This document shows positions 41,387 to 50,275 of a DNA stretch of 64,000 nucleotides, one piece after another. A model generated the notes under the pieces. The model ran no database searches. It had not been told where the DNA came from and saw only the letters and a list, made by a program, of their open reading frames with translations. The stretch lies in NCBI RefSeq assembly GCF_024158745.1, contig NZ_JAMZAW010000005.1, positions 62,001 through 126,000 on the forward strand, in the 5' to 3' direction. Every line of letters begins with the position of its first letter. The stretch's first letter is position 1. This stretch comes from Paenibacillus tyrphae (GTDB taxonomy: Bacteria; Bacillota; Bacilli; Paenibacillales; NBRC-103111). The position numbers were made by a program, and so were the translations under genes.

Positions 41387-42238
41387 CTAACGCTTACCCG
41401 TTGCAATTTTGACGCCGGCCCGGTAGGCCTTTTGCAGGTTTTGAGTATGAACTTGTTTCAGCAGTTGGGCTTTCCGCAAGGTCGATTCAGGCAAACCCAT
41501 GCGCGAACCGTGCGCAACCAGAAGGCTGGTAATGGTCATCGTAGGAACAAGGATAACATCTCGGTCGAGCATGGCAGCGACATAGGAGCCCACCGCGCCT
41601 GCCTCGTAAACAATCGCTTCCAACACATCGAGGGTAAACTGGGGCGAACGAGGATCGTCCTTTTCGGACAATACGCCTCCCGAAGCGCATACCTTGATAA
41701 AATCGGCGCCTTCACGGAACATGGTCCGCGCCGCTTTTCGGCATTCCGCCACCCCGTCGCAAATATATCCGTAAGAATTAAACTCCGGAGGCAGCATATG
41801 CAGATCTCCGTGTCCGCCCGTTTGGCTAAGCAGCTTATACGACGCTTTAATTCTTGGTCCTTCATATTCGCCTTCCGCAATGAGATTGCGTACGTGCAGA
41901 GCGACATGACTGCCCACGTCCCTGACACTTGTAAATCCTGCCTCGATTAATTTTTTCGTATCGTTCAGCGCCCGTCCCACAAGCAGCTCGGGAGGGGTAA
42001 ACGAAGCGGAAATCGGGTTAGGCGTCCTGACGCCGACCAGGTGCACATGAGCGTCAATCAGTCCGGGCATGATCACTTTCCCGCCAATCTCCTGCACAAG
42101 CGTGTCTGGAGGCAGATTTGCCTCGGAAGCTTTCCCGATCTGGGCAATTTCGTCATCGTGGATCAAAACCCCCGAATCTTCCATAACGCCGCCATTCCCG
42201 TCAATCAAGGTGCCGCCTTTGAAGAAAACATGTGACAT
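41387..42238 (-). pseudogene. Amidohydrolase with internal deletion and lost C-terminus
   Basis: Related to imidazolonepropionase-like/prolidase-type amidohydrolases (usually about 400 aa); only 283 aa remain. The start is good: ATG 42238 after GGGG, reading MSHVFFKGGTLIDGNGGVME and the metal motif PGLIDAHVHL. At about residue 219 the sequence jumps from DVLEAIVYEAG straight to MLDRDVILVPT. About 40 residues that normally carry the HAxG and SIEHG metal ligands are missing. The end GVKIATGKR stops where family members continue with GTD, so the metal-binding Asp and last barrel strands are also gone. It cannot be a normal enzyme. Confidence 0.75.
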
Positions 42239-42379
42239 AAGCCTTGCTCCCCTCAGGTTTTCCTGTTCGAGCACATTCATCGGAATCGGGAATTTTATCG
42301 GGTCATGGTCGGACATGTTCCGGGCTGTATTCGGTGGCCGGGATCCAATTATCGGAAGAATGATGGGGTGCGCGCTTCG

Positions 42380-42424
42380 TTGGACAAAAAAGGAACAACA
42401 GTGTTAATCTTACAAGTAGAAATG
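42380..42424 (+). repeat. Shared promoter-region element, copy B (before the orphan NRPS)
   Basis: 45-bp stretch starting TTGGACAAAAAAGGAACA and containing GTGTTAATCTTACA, aligned with 33493-33536 at about 36 of 44 positions. It lies 100-144 bp before the NRPS start. Confidence 0.6.
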
Positions 42425-42523
42425 AAAGAGTAAATAAATAACAATCTTGTATGATATACGAATGTCATTTCGTTATCGGCACTCGTCCGCAAATGGAAGA
42501 TAGATGAACGGGAGGTAGTAACG

Positions 42524-45500
42524 ATGCAGGAGAAGGCGCTATTGCTGCGGCGGAACGGCAGCAAGGCCAATGACCCGCGGGAAAAGACGATCTTTCAACT
42601 GTTCGAGGAGCAGGCGGAGCGCACCCCGGACCAAACGGCTCTTGTATTCGAGGACCGGCAGCTGACGTATGCCGAACTGAACGAGCGGGCTAACCGGTTG
42701 GCCTGGACCTTGCGGGCGGAAGGAGTGCGGCCGGATCAACCGGTCTGCATCATGATTGAGCGTTCCTTGGACCTGATCGTGGGCATCCTCGGCATCTTGA
42801 AAGCCGGCGGCGCGTACGTGCCGATCGATCCCGGTTACCCGGCGGAACGCATCCACTATATGCTGGACGACTCGGGCGCTAACATTTTGCTCACCCGGGG
42901 CGGGTTATCGGCACATCCGGACTTTGGCGGGAAAACGGTAAGTTTGGATGATCCGCAAGCGTACGACAGGGACGGATCGAATATCGAGCCCGCAGCGGGG
43001 CCGAATCATTTGGCGTATGTCATCTATACATCGGGCTCGACCGGCAAGCCGAAAGGCGTGATGGTCGAGCATCGCAGCGTCGTCCGGCTGGTGAAAAACT
43101 GCAACTACGTCGCACTGGATGAAACGACGCGAATTTTGCAGACGGGCGCTATCGTTTTTGATGCCTCCACGTTCGAGATTTGGGGAGCGCTGCTGAATGG
43201 CGGACGGCTTTATCTCGTGAATAACGAGGTCATCTTGAACGCGGCAAAATTGAAGGAGGCGATCCGGCGTTACGGGATTACGACGATGTGGCTCACCTCG
43301 CCGCTTTTTAATCAATTGTCTCAGCAGGACAGCACGCTCTTCGACGGCCTGCAAACGCTGCTTGTCGGGGGCGATGTCCTATCGGTACCGCACGTCAATC
43401 TCGTGCTGCGCGATAACCCCGGGCTCGTTGTTGTGAACGCTTACGGCCCGACGGAAAACACGACGTTCTCTACGACGCATCCGATCGTCGGCGTGCAGGC
43501 GGAACCGGTGCCGATCGGCCGTCCGATCAGTTACTCGACAGCCTATGTAACGGACCGTTCGTTGAAGCTGCTGCCCGTTGGAGCATGGGGCGAGCTTCTC
43601 GTCGGCGGGGACGGCGTTGCGCGCGGGTATTTGAACCTTCCCGAGCTGACGGCGGAGAAGTTCGTCGATAGCCCGTATCGGCCGGGAGAGCGCTGTTACC
43701 GCACGGGTGATTTGGTCCGGTGGCGTTCCGACGGCACGCTGGAATACAAAGGCCGGATCGACGGGCAGGTGAAAATTCGCGGATACCGGATCGAGCCGGG
43801 CGAGATCGAGTCGCAGCTCGCGAAAGTGGAAGCGATCCGGGAAGCCGTCGTGGTCGCCAGAGAGGACGAGAGCGGGCAGAAGCAGTTATGCGCCTACTTT
43901 GTGGCGGACCGCGCGTTCACCGCAAGCGAGGCGCGAAGCGCTCTGGCGCAAGAGCTGCCGGACTACATGATCCCGTCCTGCTTCGTGCAGCTGGAACGGA
44001 TCCCGCTCACCATCAACGGCAAGGTGGACCGCAAGGCGCTGCCGGCTCCGGAAGAAAGACTGCAAACCGGCGCCGAACACGCCGCTCCCGCGACGGAGCT
44101 GGAAGCCAAGCTCGCGAAAATTTGGCAGGAGGTACTGGGCGTTCCGAACATCAGCGTCTTGGACGGCTTCTTCGATCTCGGCGGACATTCGCTGAAAGCG
44201 TTGGCTTTGATGTCGGAAATGGAGAAAGCGGGATATTACGTTACCTTAACCGATATTTATCACTATAATTCGATCCGGGCGCTGGCCGGTTACCTTCAAT
44301 CGGCCAAGGAGCAGGAACATCTTATCGAAACGAAAGAAGAGCTGATCTCCTGGCTGCACCGGGAAACGGGGGGCGTATACGAGCTGGTCTCGTACCAAGT
44401 ACGCGATTTTCTTCACGAAACGAAAGAGATTTACGTTCTTTACAGCGATGCTGCACATGCGGAGCGCGTTGAAAGGCTCGTCCGGATGATGAACGGCAAT
44501 GTGGCCAGAACGCTCCTGCCCCATTATATCGTGCCTCTGCATCATAGAATCGAAGCGGACCCGAACCAAGCGATCGACGAAGAGGTCTTTTGCCGCCGTC
44601 TCGGTTTACAAAGGATGGAAGCGGATGAGGCCGAAGCGATTCGCGGGCAGCTTCAAGACGATTACAATCAAACGGACCGCTGGGTCAAAACGGGGCAAGT
44701 GACGCACGAATACCCGCTCGGGGCGATACAACAGATGCAAATTAAGTTCCACACGCCCCCTAGTCTGGTTTTCTTCAAGCTGGACGAGTATGTGGATTAC
44801 GAGCTGCTGGACAAGGCTTACGCATGGCTCATACAAAGCCAGAGCCAGCTGAGAAGCGTTCCCGTTCAAGGGGAGCCGTGCGTTGGCTGGAAGGAATACG
44901 CGCTTCCTTCTACACGCCCGCCGAAGCTTAGCTTCATCGACATTTCGGACCGCGGTCCGAGCGGTCCGTTTATGGACATGCTCCAGAATTTCGTAGAAAA
45001 CACCCGGTATGGCGGGGAGCAGATTTTATATCATATCGTTGTGCTGAAACGAAATCTGCGCGAGCATGATGTCATCGGGCTCCTGCATCATGTCCTTTGC
45101 GACCGGGTGACCACGGAAGTCATCGAGCGGCAGATGGTCTCTTGCTACAGAAGCCTGCTGCAGGGCCAAGCGCCGCCTTCGGAGGAAGTGAAGCCGTTTG
45201 CTCAGTATGTGCACCAAATTCAGCGCGGCCCCCAAGGCATTACAGAGCAAGAGCTGGTCTCGGCCTTTGAGCTGGAGACATTTCAACGGAGCAAACGGGA
45301 CATCCTGCATCGGCTGGCGCATCGGACGAGCGACGAAGCTTTGCTGTTTAACGTCAATATTCCGGCGAAGGAGCATTCTTTGGGGGCTGCGCTTTCCGTC
45401 TACACCAAGGGGCTGCAAACCTATTTGGAGACGAATCATCTGCCTTTGCTGTTCTTATATGACGGACGAAGGTACGAAGATGCTTCGTACTATAATACGG

Positions 45501-45943
45501 TCGGGGAATTTATCGATTTCGTGCCTCTCTTGATCGATGCGAGGCTGCATCAAGACGAGATGCTTCGTACCGTAAGAACCCGGCTAGATCTTCTGAAGGA
45601 CCGCAACATCAATTTTATGCATCTGCTTACCGATCCCGCTTGCCGTGGCAATTGGGACCGAACCAAAGAGCTCGTACAGTTTGGGGAGCAGTATGAGCAC
45701 CTCGATCTGTTCATGTTTAATTATTTGGGCAACAGCACCAAAGAGCATTTGCAGGAAAGCCAATACGACAATACCGTCGTGAAGCAGCCGAATCCGCTGC
45801 CGATTTATTCGCTGTTTAACTGCATCGCCGCGTCTTACGCCGATGGCTTCATTTTCTCCATTCGCTGCAGCTACAAGATTGACGTAGAGGAAGTCCGGGC
45901 GGCGTTTCACGAGGCGGCATGTGCGGAATACGGAAAATCCTGA
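42524..45943 (+). CDS. Orphan NRPS: A - PCP - unknown block - C-like
   Basis: Non-ribosomal peptide synthetase, 1139 aa. The adenylation domain (about residues 20-520) has [12 protein letters not shown] (about 166-177), NAYGPTENTTF and GELLVGGDGVARGY. Its specificity positions read about D-A-F-W-L-G-A-T-F, close to valine codes. The carrier domain has DLGGHSLKAL (Ser at about 556). About 130 residues (600-730) match nothing I know (EIYVLYSDAAHAERVERLVR). A condensation-like domain starts at YPLGAIQQMQIKF; its active motif is LLHHVLCDR, so HHxxxD is kept but the following Gly is Arg. No thioesterase. ATG 42524 follows GGGAGG. No partner NRPS adjoins; link to the siderophore operon is unproven. 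Confidence 0.88.
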   Translation: MQEKALLLRRNGSKANDPREKTIFQLFEEQAERTPDQTALVFEDRQLTYAELNERANRLAWTLRAEGVRPDQPVCIMIERSLDLIVGILGILKAGGAYVPIDPGYPAERIHYMLDDSGANILLTRGGLSAHPDFGGKTVSLDDPQAYDRDGSNIEPAAGPNHLAYVIYTSGSTGKPKGVMVEHRSVVRLVKNCNYVALDETTRILQTGAIVFDASTFEIWGALLNGGRLYLVNNEVILNAAKLKEAIRRYGITTMWLTSPLFNQLSQQDSTLFDGLQTLLVGGDVLSVPHVNLVLRDNPGLVVVNAYGPTENTTFSTTHPIVGVQAEPVPIGRPISYSTAYVTDRSLKLLPVGAWGELLVGGDGVARGYLNLPELTAEKFVDSPYRPGERCYRTGDLVRWRSDGTLEYKGRIDGQVKIRGYRIEPGEIESQLAKVEAIREAVVVAREDESGQKQLCAYFVADRAFTASEARSALAQELPDYMIPSCFVQLERIPLTINGKVDRKALPAPEERLQTGAEHAAPATELEAKLAKIWQEVLGVPNISVLDGFFDLGGHSLKALALMSEMEKAGYYVTLTDIYHYNSIRALAGYLQSAKEQEHLIETKEELISWLHRETGGVYELVSYQVRDFLHETKEIYVLYSDAAHAERVERLVRMMNGNVARTLLPHYIVPLHHRIEADPNQAIDEEVFCRRLGLQRMEADEAEAIRGQLQDDYNQTDRWVKTGQVTHEYPLGAIQQMQIKFHTPPSLVFFKLDEYVDYELLDKAYAWLIQSQSQLRSVPVQGEPCVGWKEYALPSTRPPKLSFIDISDRGPSGPFMDMLQNFVENTRYGGEQILYHIVVLKRNLREHDVIGLLHHVLCDRVTTEVIERQMVSCYRSLLQGQAPPSEEVKPFAQYVHQIQRGPQGITEQELVSAFELETFQRSKRDILHRLAHRTSDEALLFNVNIPAKEHSLGAALSVYTKGLQTYLETNHLPLLFLYDGRRYEDASYYNTVGEFIDFVPLLIDARLHQDEMLRTVRTRLDLLKDRNINFMHLLTDPACRGNWDRTKELVQFGEQYEHLDLFMFNYLGNSTKEHLQESQYDNTVVKQPNPLPIYSLFNCIAASYADGFIFSIRCSYKIDVEEVRAAFHEAACAEYGKS

Positions 45944-46116
45944 CTGTCCCCAAAGTAGTCGTTGGAGTTGAATAAGCCTGACTGGAGAAAGGCAACGGTT
46001 CGAAACAACGTTGCTTGTTCTTCGGTCATTTTTTTATTAACGTGCTGAGAGAAGGATACGAAGCATAGTTTTTCTTGAACGGGATTGACTGGAAATAAAG
46101 GGATATGATACCTTAC
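45944..46116. other. Intergenic region between the NRPS and btr-like genes
   Basis: A hairpin GCAACG (45992-45997) / CGTTGC (46009-46014) follows the NRPS stop, with seven T about 15 nt later, so it is a weak terminator candidate. A minus-strand 40-codon frame (46029-45907) has no ribosome site. The promoter of the regulator gene must lie near 46080-46115. Confidence 0.4.
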
Positions 46117-46131
46117 TGATAATGATTATCA
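46117..46131. promoter_or_regulatory. Perfect Fur box before the Btr-like gene
   Basis: TGATAATGATTATCA is an exact 7-1-7 site, and the sequence continues into an overlapping repeat (ATTATC to 46136). It lies 43 bp before the start codon. Confidence 0.92.
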
Positions 46132-46173
46132 TTATCGCGAAGTCATCATGTGGATACCGGGAGGAGGGCTATC

Positions 46174-47394
46174 ATGCTTCAAAAAGAAAGGCTGCCGAGG
46201 GAACGAACCACGTCTGCGAGGAGCCGAAGTCCGAAGAAAAGCCTGATTGAAATCCGCGAGTTTATGAATGAGCACTACAACGAGCCTTTGTCCATCGGAC
46301 AGTTGGCACAGATGGCCAATATTACCCCCAAATATTTTGTAGATCTATTCAAGAAAACCTACGGTCAGAGCGCGATGGATTATTTGACGGACCTCCGGAT
46401 TACCCGGGCCAAGCGTTATTTGATGGAATCGGAGGAGCGGCTGCGAGAAATCGCCCAGAAGGTAGGGTACAAGGACGAGTTTTATTTCAGCCGAAAATTC
46501 AAGAAGGAGGTGGGCGTATCTCCCTCCGACTATGTCAAAAAAGCCAGGCAGCAAATCGCCGCATGCTCTTCCTCGGTCACCGGCCAACTGCTGGCGCTGA
46601 ATATTATGCCGGCGGCCGCGCCGCTCGATTCCAAGTGGACTCCTTATTACTATAACGCCTATAAAGAGCGGATCAAGCGACCCCTCAAGCTGACGGACCC
46701 TTATACAAGCTGGTCGTTCGAGGAAAATTTGGGGACGCTTGTGCAGGCGCGCCCCGACGCGATTATCGGTACCGACCGGCTCGGCGAGGACGAGAAACGA
46801 AAGCTGGAGGACATCGCGCCGTCTTTCTTCGTTTCGGCGGAGCGGGACGGTTGGCGGGAGCAGCTTCGCCTGATCGCCCGGTTCCTGGAGCAAGGGGACA
46901 AGGCGGAGCAGTGGATCGCCGGGTACGAACGGCGGGCGGAGCTGGCCCGGACGCACATCGGCGAAGCGCTCGGTGACGACACTATTCTGGTTTTGCGTAT
47001 TTTCGGGCAAGGTCTCCATGCTTATTGCAACCGCGGCATGGAGGATGTGCTGTGCCGGGATTTAAAGCTGAACTTGGTTTACCGGGCAGAGCCGTCCGGC
47101 CACCTGCCGCTTACGATGGAACGGCTTGCGGAGCTGAACCCCGACCGTCTGCTGCTCCTCGTATGTCCCGAGGCCGCTTCGCGGGCGTATTGGCTCGCGC
47201 TCCAGCATTCGGCGGCATGGCGTCAGCTCAAAGCCGTCCGAAACGGGCAGGTGCACTTGATTTCCTCGGACCCCTGGTTCGAGTATTCCGCCGTGTCCGT
47301 TGCGCGGATGCTGGATGAAGCGCAGCTCTTGTTTACAGGGAATTGTCCAAATTCATTACAGGATAGCGTCCATGGTGCCCGCTTCGGACCATGA
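46174..47394 (+). CDS. btr: Btr-like AraC regulator with siderophore-binding domain
   Basis: Iron-siderophore sensing activator, 406 aa. The N-terminal AraC HTH pair (about residues 22-128) reads LSIGQLAQMANITPKYFVDL and LREIAQKVGYKDEFYFSRKF. The C-terminal part (about 140-395) is a FecB/FeuA-like binding fold placed in the cytoplasm (RPDAIIGTDRLGEDEKRK, LNPDRLLLLVCPEA). This is the layout of B. subtilis Btr, which binds ferric bacillibactin and activates the feu uptake operon. ATG 46174 follows GGAGGAGGGC. A perfect Fur box lies upstream. It probably activates the operon starting 49 bp downstream. Confidence 0.9.
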   Translation: MLQKERLPRERTTSARSRSPKKSLIEIREFMNEHYNEPLSIGQLAQMANITPKYFVDLFKKTYGQSAMDYLTDLRITRAKRYLMESEERLREIAQKVGYKDEFYFSRKFKKEVGVSPSDYVKKARQQIAACSSSVTGQLLALNIMPAAAPLDSKWTPYYYNAYKERIKRPLKLTDPYTSWSFEENLGTLVQARPDAIIGTDRLGEDEKRKLEDIAPSFFVSAERDGWREQLRLIARFLEQGDKAEQWIAGYERRAELARTHIGEALGDDTILVLRIFGQGLHAYCNRGMEDVLCRDLKLNLVYRAEPSGHLPLTMERLAELNPDRLLLLVCPEAASRAYWLALQHSAAWRQLKAVRNGQVHLISSDPWFEYSAVSVARMLDEAQLLFTGNCPNSLQDSVHGARFGP

Positions 47395-47396
47395 TG

Positions 47397-47426
47397 TATA
47401 ATCCTCGTGAATGAGAATTATTATCA
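47397..47426 (+). promoter_or_regulatory. Promoter -10 and Fur box of the siderophore operon
   Basis: TATAAT (47397-47402) followed by TGAGAAT-T-ATTATCA (47412-47426), a 7-1-7 Fur site with one mismatch. Fur bound here would cover the transcription start. No clear -35 is visible, which fits an activator-dependent promoter (Btr-like protein). Confidence 0.8.
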
Positions 47427-47442
47427 ACGAAGGAGAGATACC

Positions 47443-48459
47443 ATGCGTTACATGCTTCATCGATTAAGACTGGCCGGCAGGTTGCCGATGTCCGTCTTGC
47501 TGTGTCTCGTCGTGGCGGGTGGACTGCTGGCCGGCTGCGGCACGGCGAACAAGGGAGCAGCCCCTGCGCCGGAGGCCAATACAAACGACAAAAGCGCTGC
47601 CGCAGACGGTAAAAGCCAGGCTCCTGCCCAAGAACAGGTCGTCAAGGACGAGCTGGGTCATGAGGTCAAGGTGCCTGCCGCGCCGAAGCGGGTTTTTGCC
47701 CCGTATCTGGAAGACTCCTTGTTGAAGCTGGGGATCAAGCCGATCGCCCAATGGTCAAGCGGTTCGCAAGGACAAGATTATTTGCAGCAGGAGCTGAGCG
47801 GCGTTCCCCGGCTCGATTTCTCGGGCGGCCCTCCGTCTCCCGAGGTGCTGATGGCTTATAATCCCGATTTGATCATTTTGCAAAATAACAGCTATTCGGG
47901 CAACGGCAATTATGAGAAGTACGCCAAGGTTGCGCCGACGTACGCTTTTACGAATGCCTCCGGCGATGTGGAGAAATCGCTTGCGACTCTGGGGAGCCTG
48001 CTCGGCAAAACGGCGGAAGCGGAGCAAGCGCTCAAAGCGTATCGCCAGAAAGTGCAGGAAGCCAAGGAGAAGCTGGATCAAGCCGCAAAAGGGAAAAAGG
48101 TGGCGGTCATCCGCTTCGCAGCCAGGGGTGTGAGCCTGATGGGCGGGAACTACATGAGCGGGCAGGTCCTATACCAGAAGCTTGGTCTGGGCAAGCCCAA
48201 GCTGGTGGAGAAGGAGAATAGCGCCGCCATTTCCCTGGAAATTCTTCCTCAGCTGGATGTGGACTATATTTTCATCATCAATCAATATGGTCAGGGCACG
48301 GAGCGGATCAAAGAAATAACGGACAGCCCGATTTGGAAGGCGATGCCTGCCGTCAAGCAGGGACAGGTGTTCGAGGTGAGCGATAAATACTGGCTCGGGA
48401 ACGGCCTGATCGCTTACGAGAAAATTATAGACGATACGGTCAAGCATTTGGTCAAATAA
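47443..48459 (+). CDS. Ferric-siderophore binding lipoprotein (FeuA-like)
   Basis: Substrate-binding lipoprotein of an iron-siderophore ABC importer, 338 aa. Signal peptide with lipobox LLAGC (Cys at about residue 32), Ala/Lys linker, then the class III binding fold: KDELGHEVKVPAAPKRVFAP, LMAYNPDLIILQN, and IRFAARGVSLMGGNYMSGQV. ATG 47443 follows GAAGGAGAG; an upstream frame to 47407 overlaps the Fur box. It heads the siderophore operon. Unlike feuABC, no permease genes follow, so it must use membrane and ATPase subunits encoded elsewhere. Confidence 0.93.
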   Translation: MRYMLHRLRLAGRLPMSVLLCLVVAGGLLAGCGTANKGAAPAPEANTNDKSAAADGKSQAPAQEQVVKDELGHEVKVPAAPKRVFAPYLEDSLLKLGIKPIAQWSSGSQGQDYLQQELSGVPRLDFSGGPPSPEVLMAYNPDLIILQNNSYSGNGNYEKYAKVAPTYAFTNASGDVEKSLATLGSLLGKTAEAEQALKAYRQKVQEAKEKLDQAAKGKKVAVIRFAARGVSLMGGNYMSGQVLYQKLGLGKPKLVEKENSAAISLEILPQLDVDYIFIINQYGQGTERIKEITDSPIWKAMPAVKQGQVFEVSDKYWLGNGLIAYEKIIDDTVKHLVK

Positions 48460-48472
48460 GCGGAATTCGCCG

Positions 48473-49387
48473 ATGAACGGAAGCGTGGCGGTTCAGAGCG
48501 TAAGCATTGAAGGAGATGGAAGCATAGTGGCGTTCAAGCCGAACGAACAAAGCGAAGTAACGCTGAAAGACCTCGCGCGCAGCAAAGTCGATATTTCGTG
48601 GGCGGAGCAGTGGATCATGAAATCGCGCGATCATCACCGGAGGTACCAGATCCTCGTGGCGAAGCCTCCGGAGGCACCGCCTCCTGCCGGATTTCCGGTC
48701 ATTTATTTGCTGGATGCGAATTCGGTATTCGGCACGATGGTGGAAGCCGTGCGGCTGCAAAGCCGGCGGCCGGACAAAACCGGGATCGTCCCGGCGGTTA
48801 TTGTCGGGATCGGGTATCCGGTGGACGGACCGTTCGCGCCGGAGCGGTTTTACGATCTGACGCCGGCGCCTACGAAGGAATATTTGAACAGAGCGGACAG
48901 CACGCCGCTTCCCGAGCAAGGCGGAGCCGCTCATTTCCTGAAATTCATCGAGGAGGAATTAAAGCCGCAAATCGAAGGCGAGTTTCCAGTGGACCGCAGC
49001 AGACAGACGATTTTCGGACATTCGCTCGGCGGGTTATTTGTGCTGTATGCGCTGTTTGCGAAGCCGCATGCGTTTCAAAGCTATATCGCAGGCAGCCCTT
49101 CGCTTCACTGGAACGAGCCGTTTCTGCTTGAGGCGGAGCGGGAATTTGCGGGAGGATGGCAGCCTGCGGCCAATCGGATCGAGCTGCTGCTCGGCGTAGG
49201 CGAGCTGGAGAAGACGCACGTCTCGCGCAATTGCAGCCGTGCGCTGGCGCTCTCGGAGCGGCTGGCAGCATTGTCTGGACGCGGATTGGATGTGGAATAT
49301 AAGGAGTTTGAAGGCGAGGGGCACGTATCGGTACTGCCCGTGCTGATCAGCCGGGCTTTGCGGCTGGCGCTTCGGCCGAAGCCGTGA
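48473..49387 (+). CDS. besA: BesA-like siderophore trilactone esterase
   Basis: Alpha/beta-hydrolase of the Fes/BesA (esterase D-like) family that hydrolyses ferric catecholate trilactone to release iron, 304 aa from ATG 48473. The nucleophile elbow is [16 protein letters not shown] (Ser about residue 185); the catalytic His is in [12 protein letters not shown] near the C-terminus. It starts 14 bp after the lipoprotein gene. The first ATG has no good ribosome site; GTG 48527, preceded by GAAGGAGATGG, is a real alternative giving 286 aa. The end meets a long unused frame preceding dhbA. Confidence 0.9.
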   Translation: MNGSVAVQSVSIEGDGSIVAFKPNEQSEVTLKDLARSKVDISWAEQWIMKSRDHHRRYQILVAKPPEAPPPAGFPVIYLLDANSVFGTMVEAVRLQSRRPDKTGIVPAVIVGIGYPVDGPFAPERFYDLTPAPTKEYLNRADSTPLPEQGGAAHFLKFIEEELKPQIEGEFPVDRSRQTIFGHSLGGLFVLYALFAKPHAFQSYIAGSPSLHWNEPFLLEAEREFAGGWQPAANRIELLLGVGELEKTHVSRNCSRALALSERLAALSGRGLDVEYKEFEGEGHVSVLPVLISRALRLALRPKP

Positions 49388-49464
49388 CGGCGGCTGAGTT
49401 TTCGGGAAGGGGATACAGGGGAAGCAAAGACAACGAGATTATGGGAAAGGACGGAGATGAAGAG

Positions 49465-50247
49465 GTGGAGCTTGGAATCAAAGGAAAAGTCGCGCTCGTC
49501 ACCGGAGCGGCCCAAGGCATCGGAGAAGCCGTAGCGCGTGCGCTGGCTGAGCTCGGGGCTTCCGTGGCCGTCGTAGACCGCAATGCGGACGGGCTGGGCA
49601 GCCTTGCAGCGGAGCTGAATGCTCAGGGCTATCGGGCTGCGGCTTATCCGGCGGACGTCAGCGACAGCTCGGCGGTAGAGGACGCAGTGGAGCGCATCGA
49701 GCGGGAGCTTGGGCCCATCGGCATTCTTGTCAATGTCGCCGGGGTGCTCCGGATGGGCGCTATCGAATCGTACAGCGACGAGGACTGGGAGGCGACATTT
49801 GCCATCAACACGAAAGGCGTGTTTTACGTATCCCGCGCCGTCGTTCGACGCATGGCTCTCCGCCGATCCGGGGCGATCGTGACCGTAGGGTCGAATGCGG
49901 CCGGGGTACCGCGCATGCATATGGCGGCTTATGCGGCCTCCAAGGCGGCGTCGACGGTGTTTACCAAATGTCTGGGGCTGGAGCACGCCCGGCACAATAT
50001 CCGCTGCAATATCGTCTCGCCGGGCTCGACCGATACGGCGATGCAGCGTCTGCTGTGGACGGATGAATCCGGGGAGCAGGCGGTCATCGCGGGCTCGCCG
50101 GAGTCGTTCCGGCTGGGCATTCCGCTCGGGAAGCTGGCCAGACCCTCCGATATTGCGGATGCGGTCGTTTTTCTCGTGTCCGATCGGGCGGGTCATATTA
50201 CGATGAGCGATTTGTGCATCGATGGCGGTGCAACCTTAGGAAAATAA
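49465..50247 (+). CDS. dhbA: 2,3-dihydro-2,3-dihydroxybenzoate dehydrogenase
   Basis: Short-chain dehydrogenase making 2,3-dihydroxybenzoate from its dihydro form with NAD+, 260 aa (B. subtilis 261). NAD-binding [18 protein letters not shown] (about residues 10-27), NVAG at the strand 4 turn, and the catalytic pattern [20 protein letters not shown] with Tyr-x-x-x-Lys. GTG 49465 is chosen because CGGAGATGAAGAG precedes it and the length then fits; the open frame runs back to 49384. Third gene of the operon. Confidence 0.93.
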   Translation: MELGIKGKVALVTGAAQGIGEAVARALAELGASVAVVDRNADGLGSLAAELNAQGYRAAAYPADVSDSSAVEDAVERIERELGPIGILVNVAGVLRMGAIESYSDEDWEATFAINTKGVFYVSRAVVRRMALRRSGAIVTVGSNAAGVPRMHMAAYAASKAASTVFTKCLGLEHARHNIRCNIVSPGSTDTAMQRLLWTDESGEQAVIAGSPESFRLGIPLGKLARPSDIADAVVFLVSDRAGHITMSDLCIDGGATLGK

Positions 50248-50275
50248 TTTCATTCTAAAGAGAGGAATGATGGAC

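Noticed and set aside
45907-46029. Minus-strand 40-codon frame reading MTEEQATLFRTVAFLQ...
   Set aside because: It looks protein-like but has no ribosome site, overlaps the NRPS end and ends at once. I could not connect it to a family.
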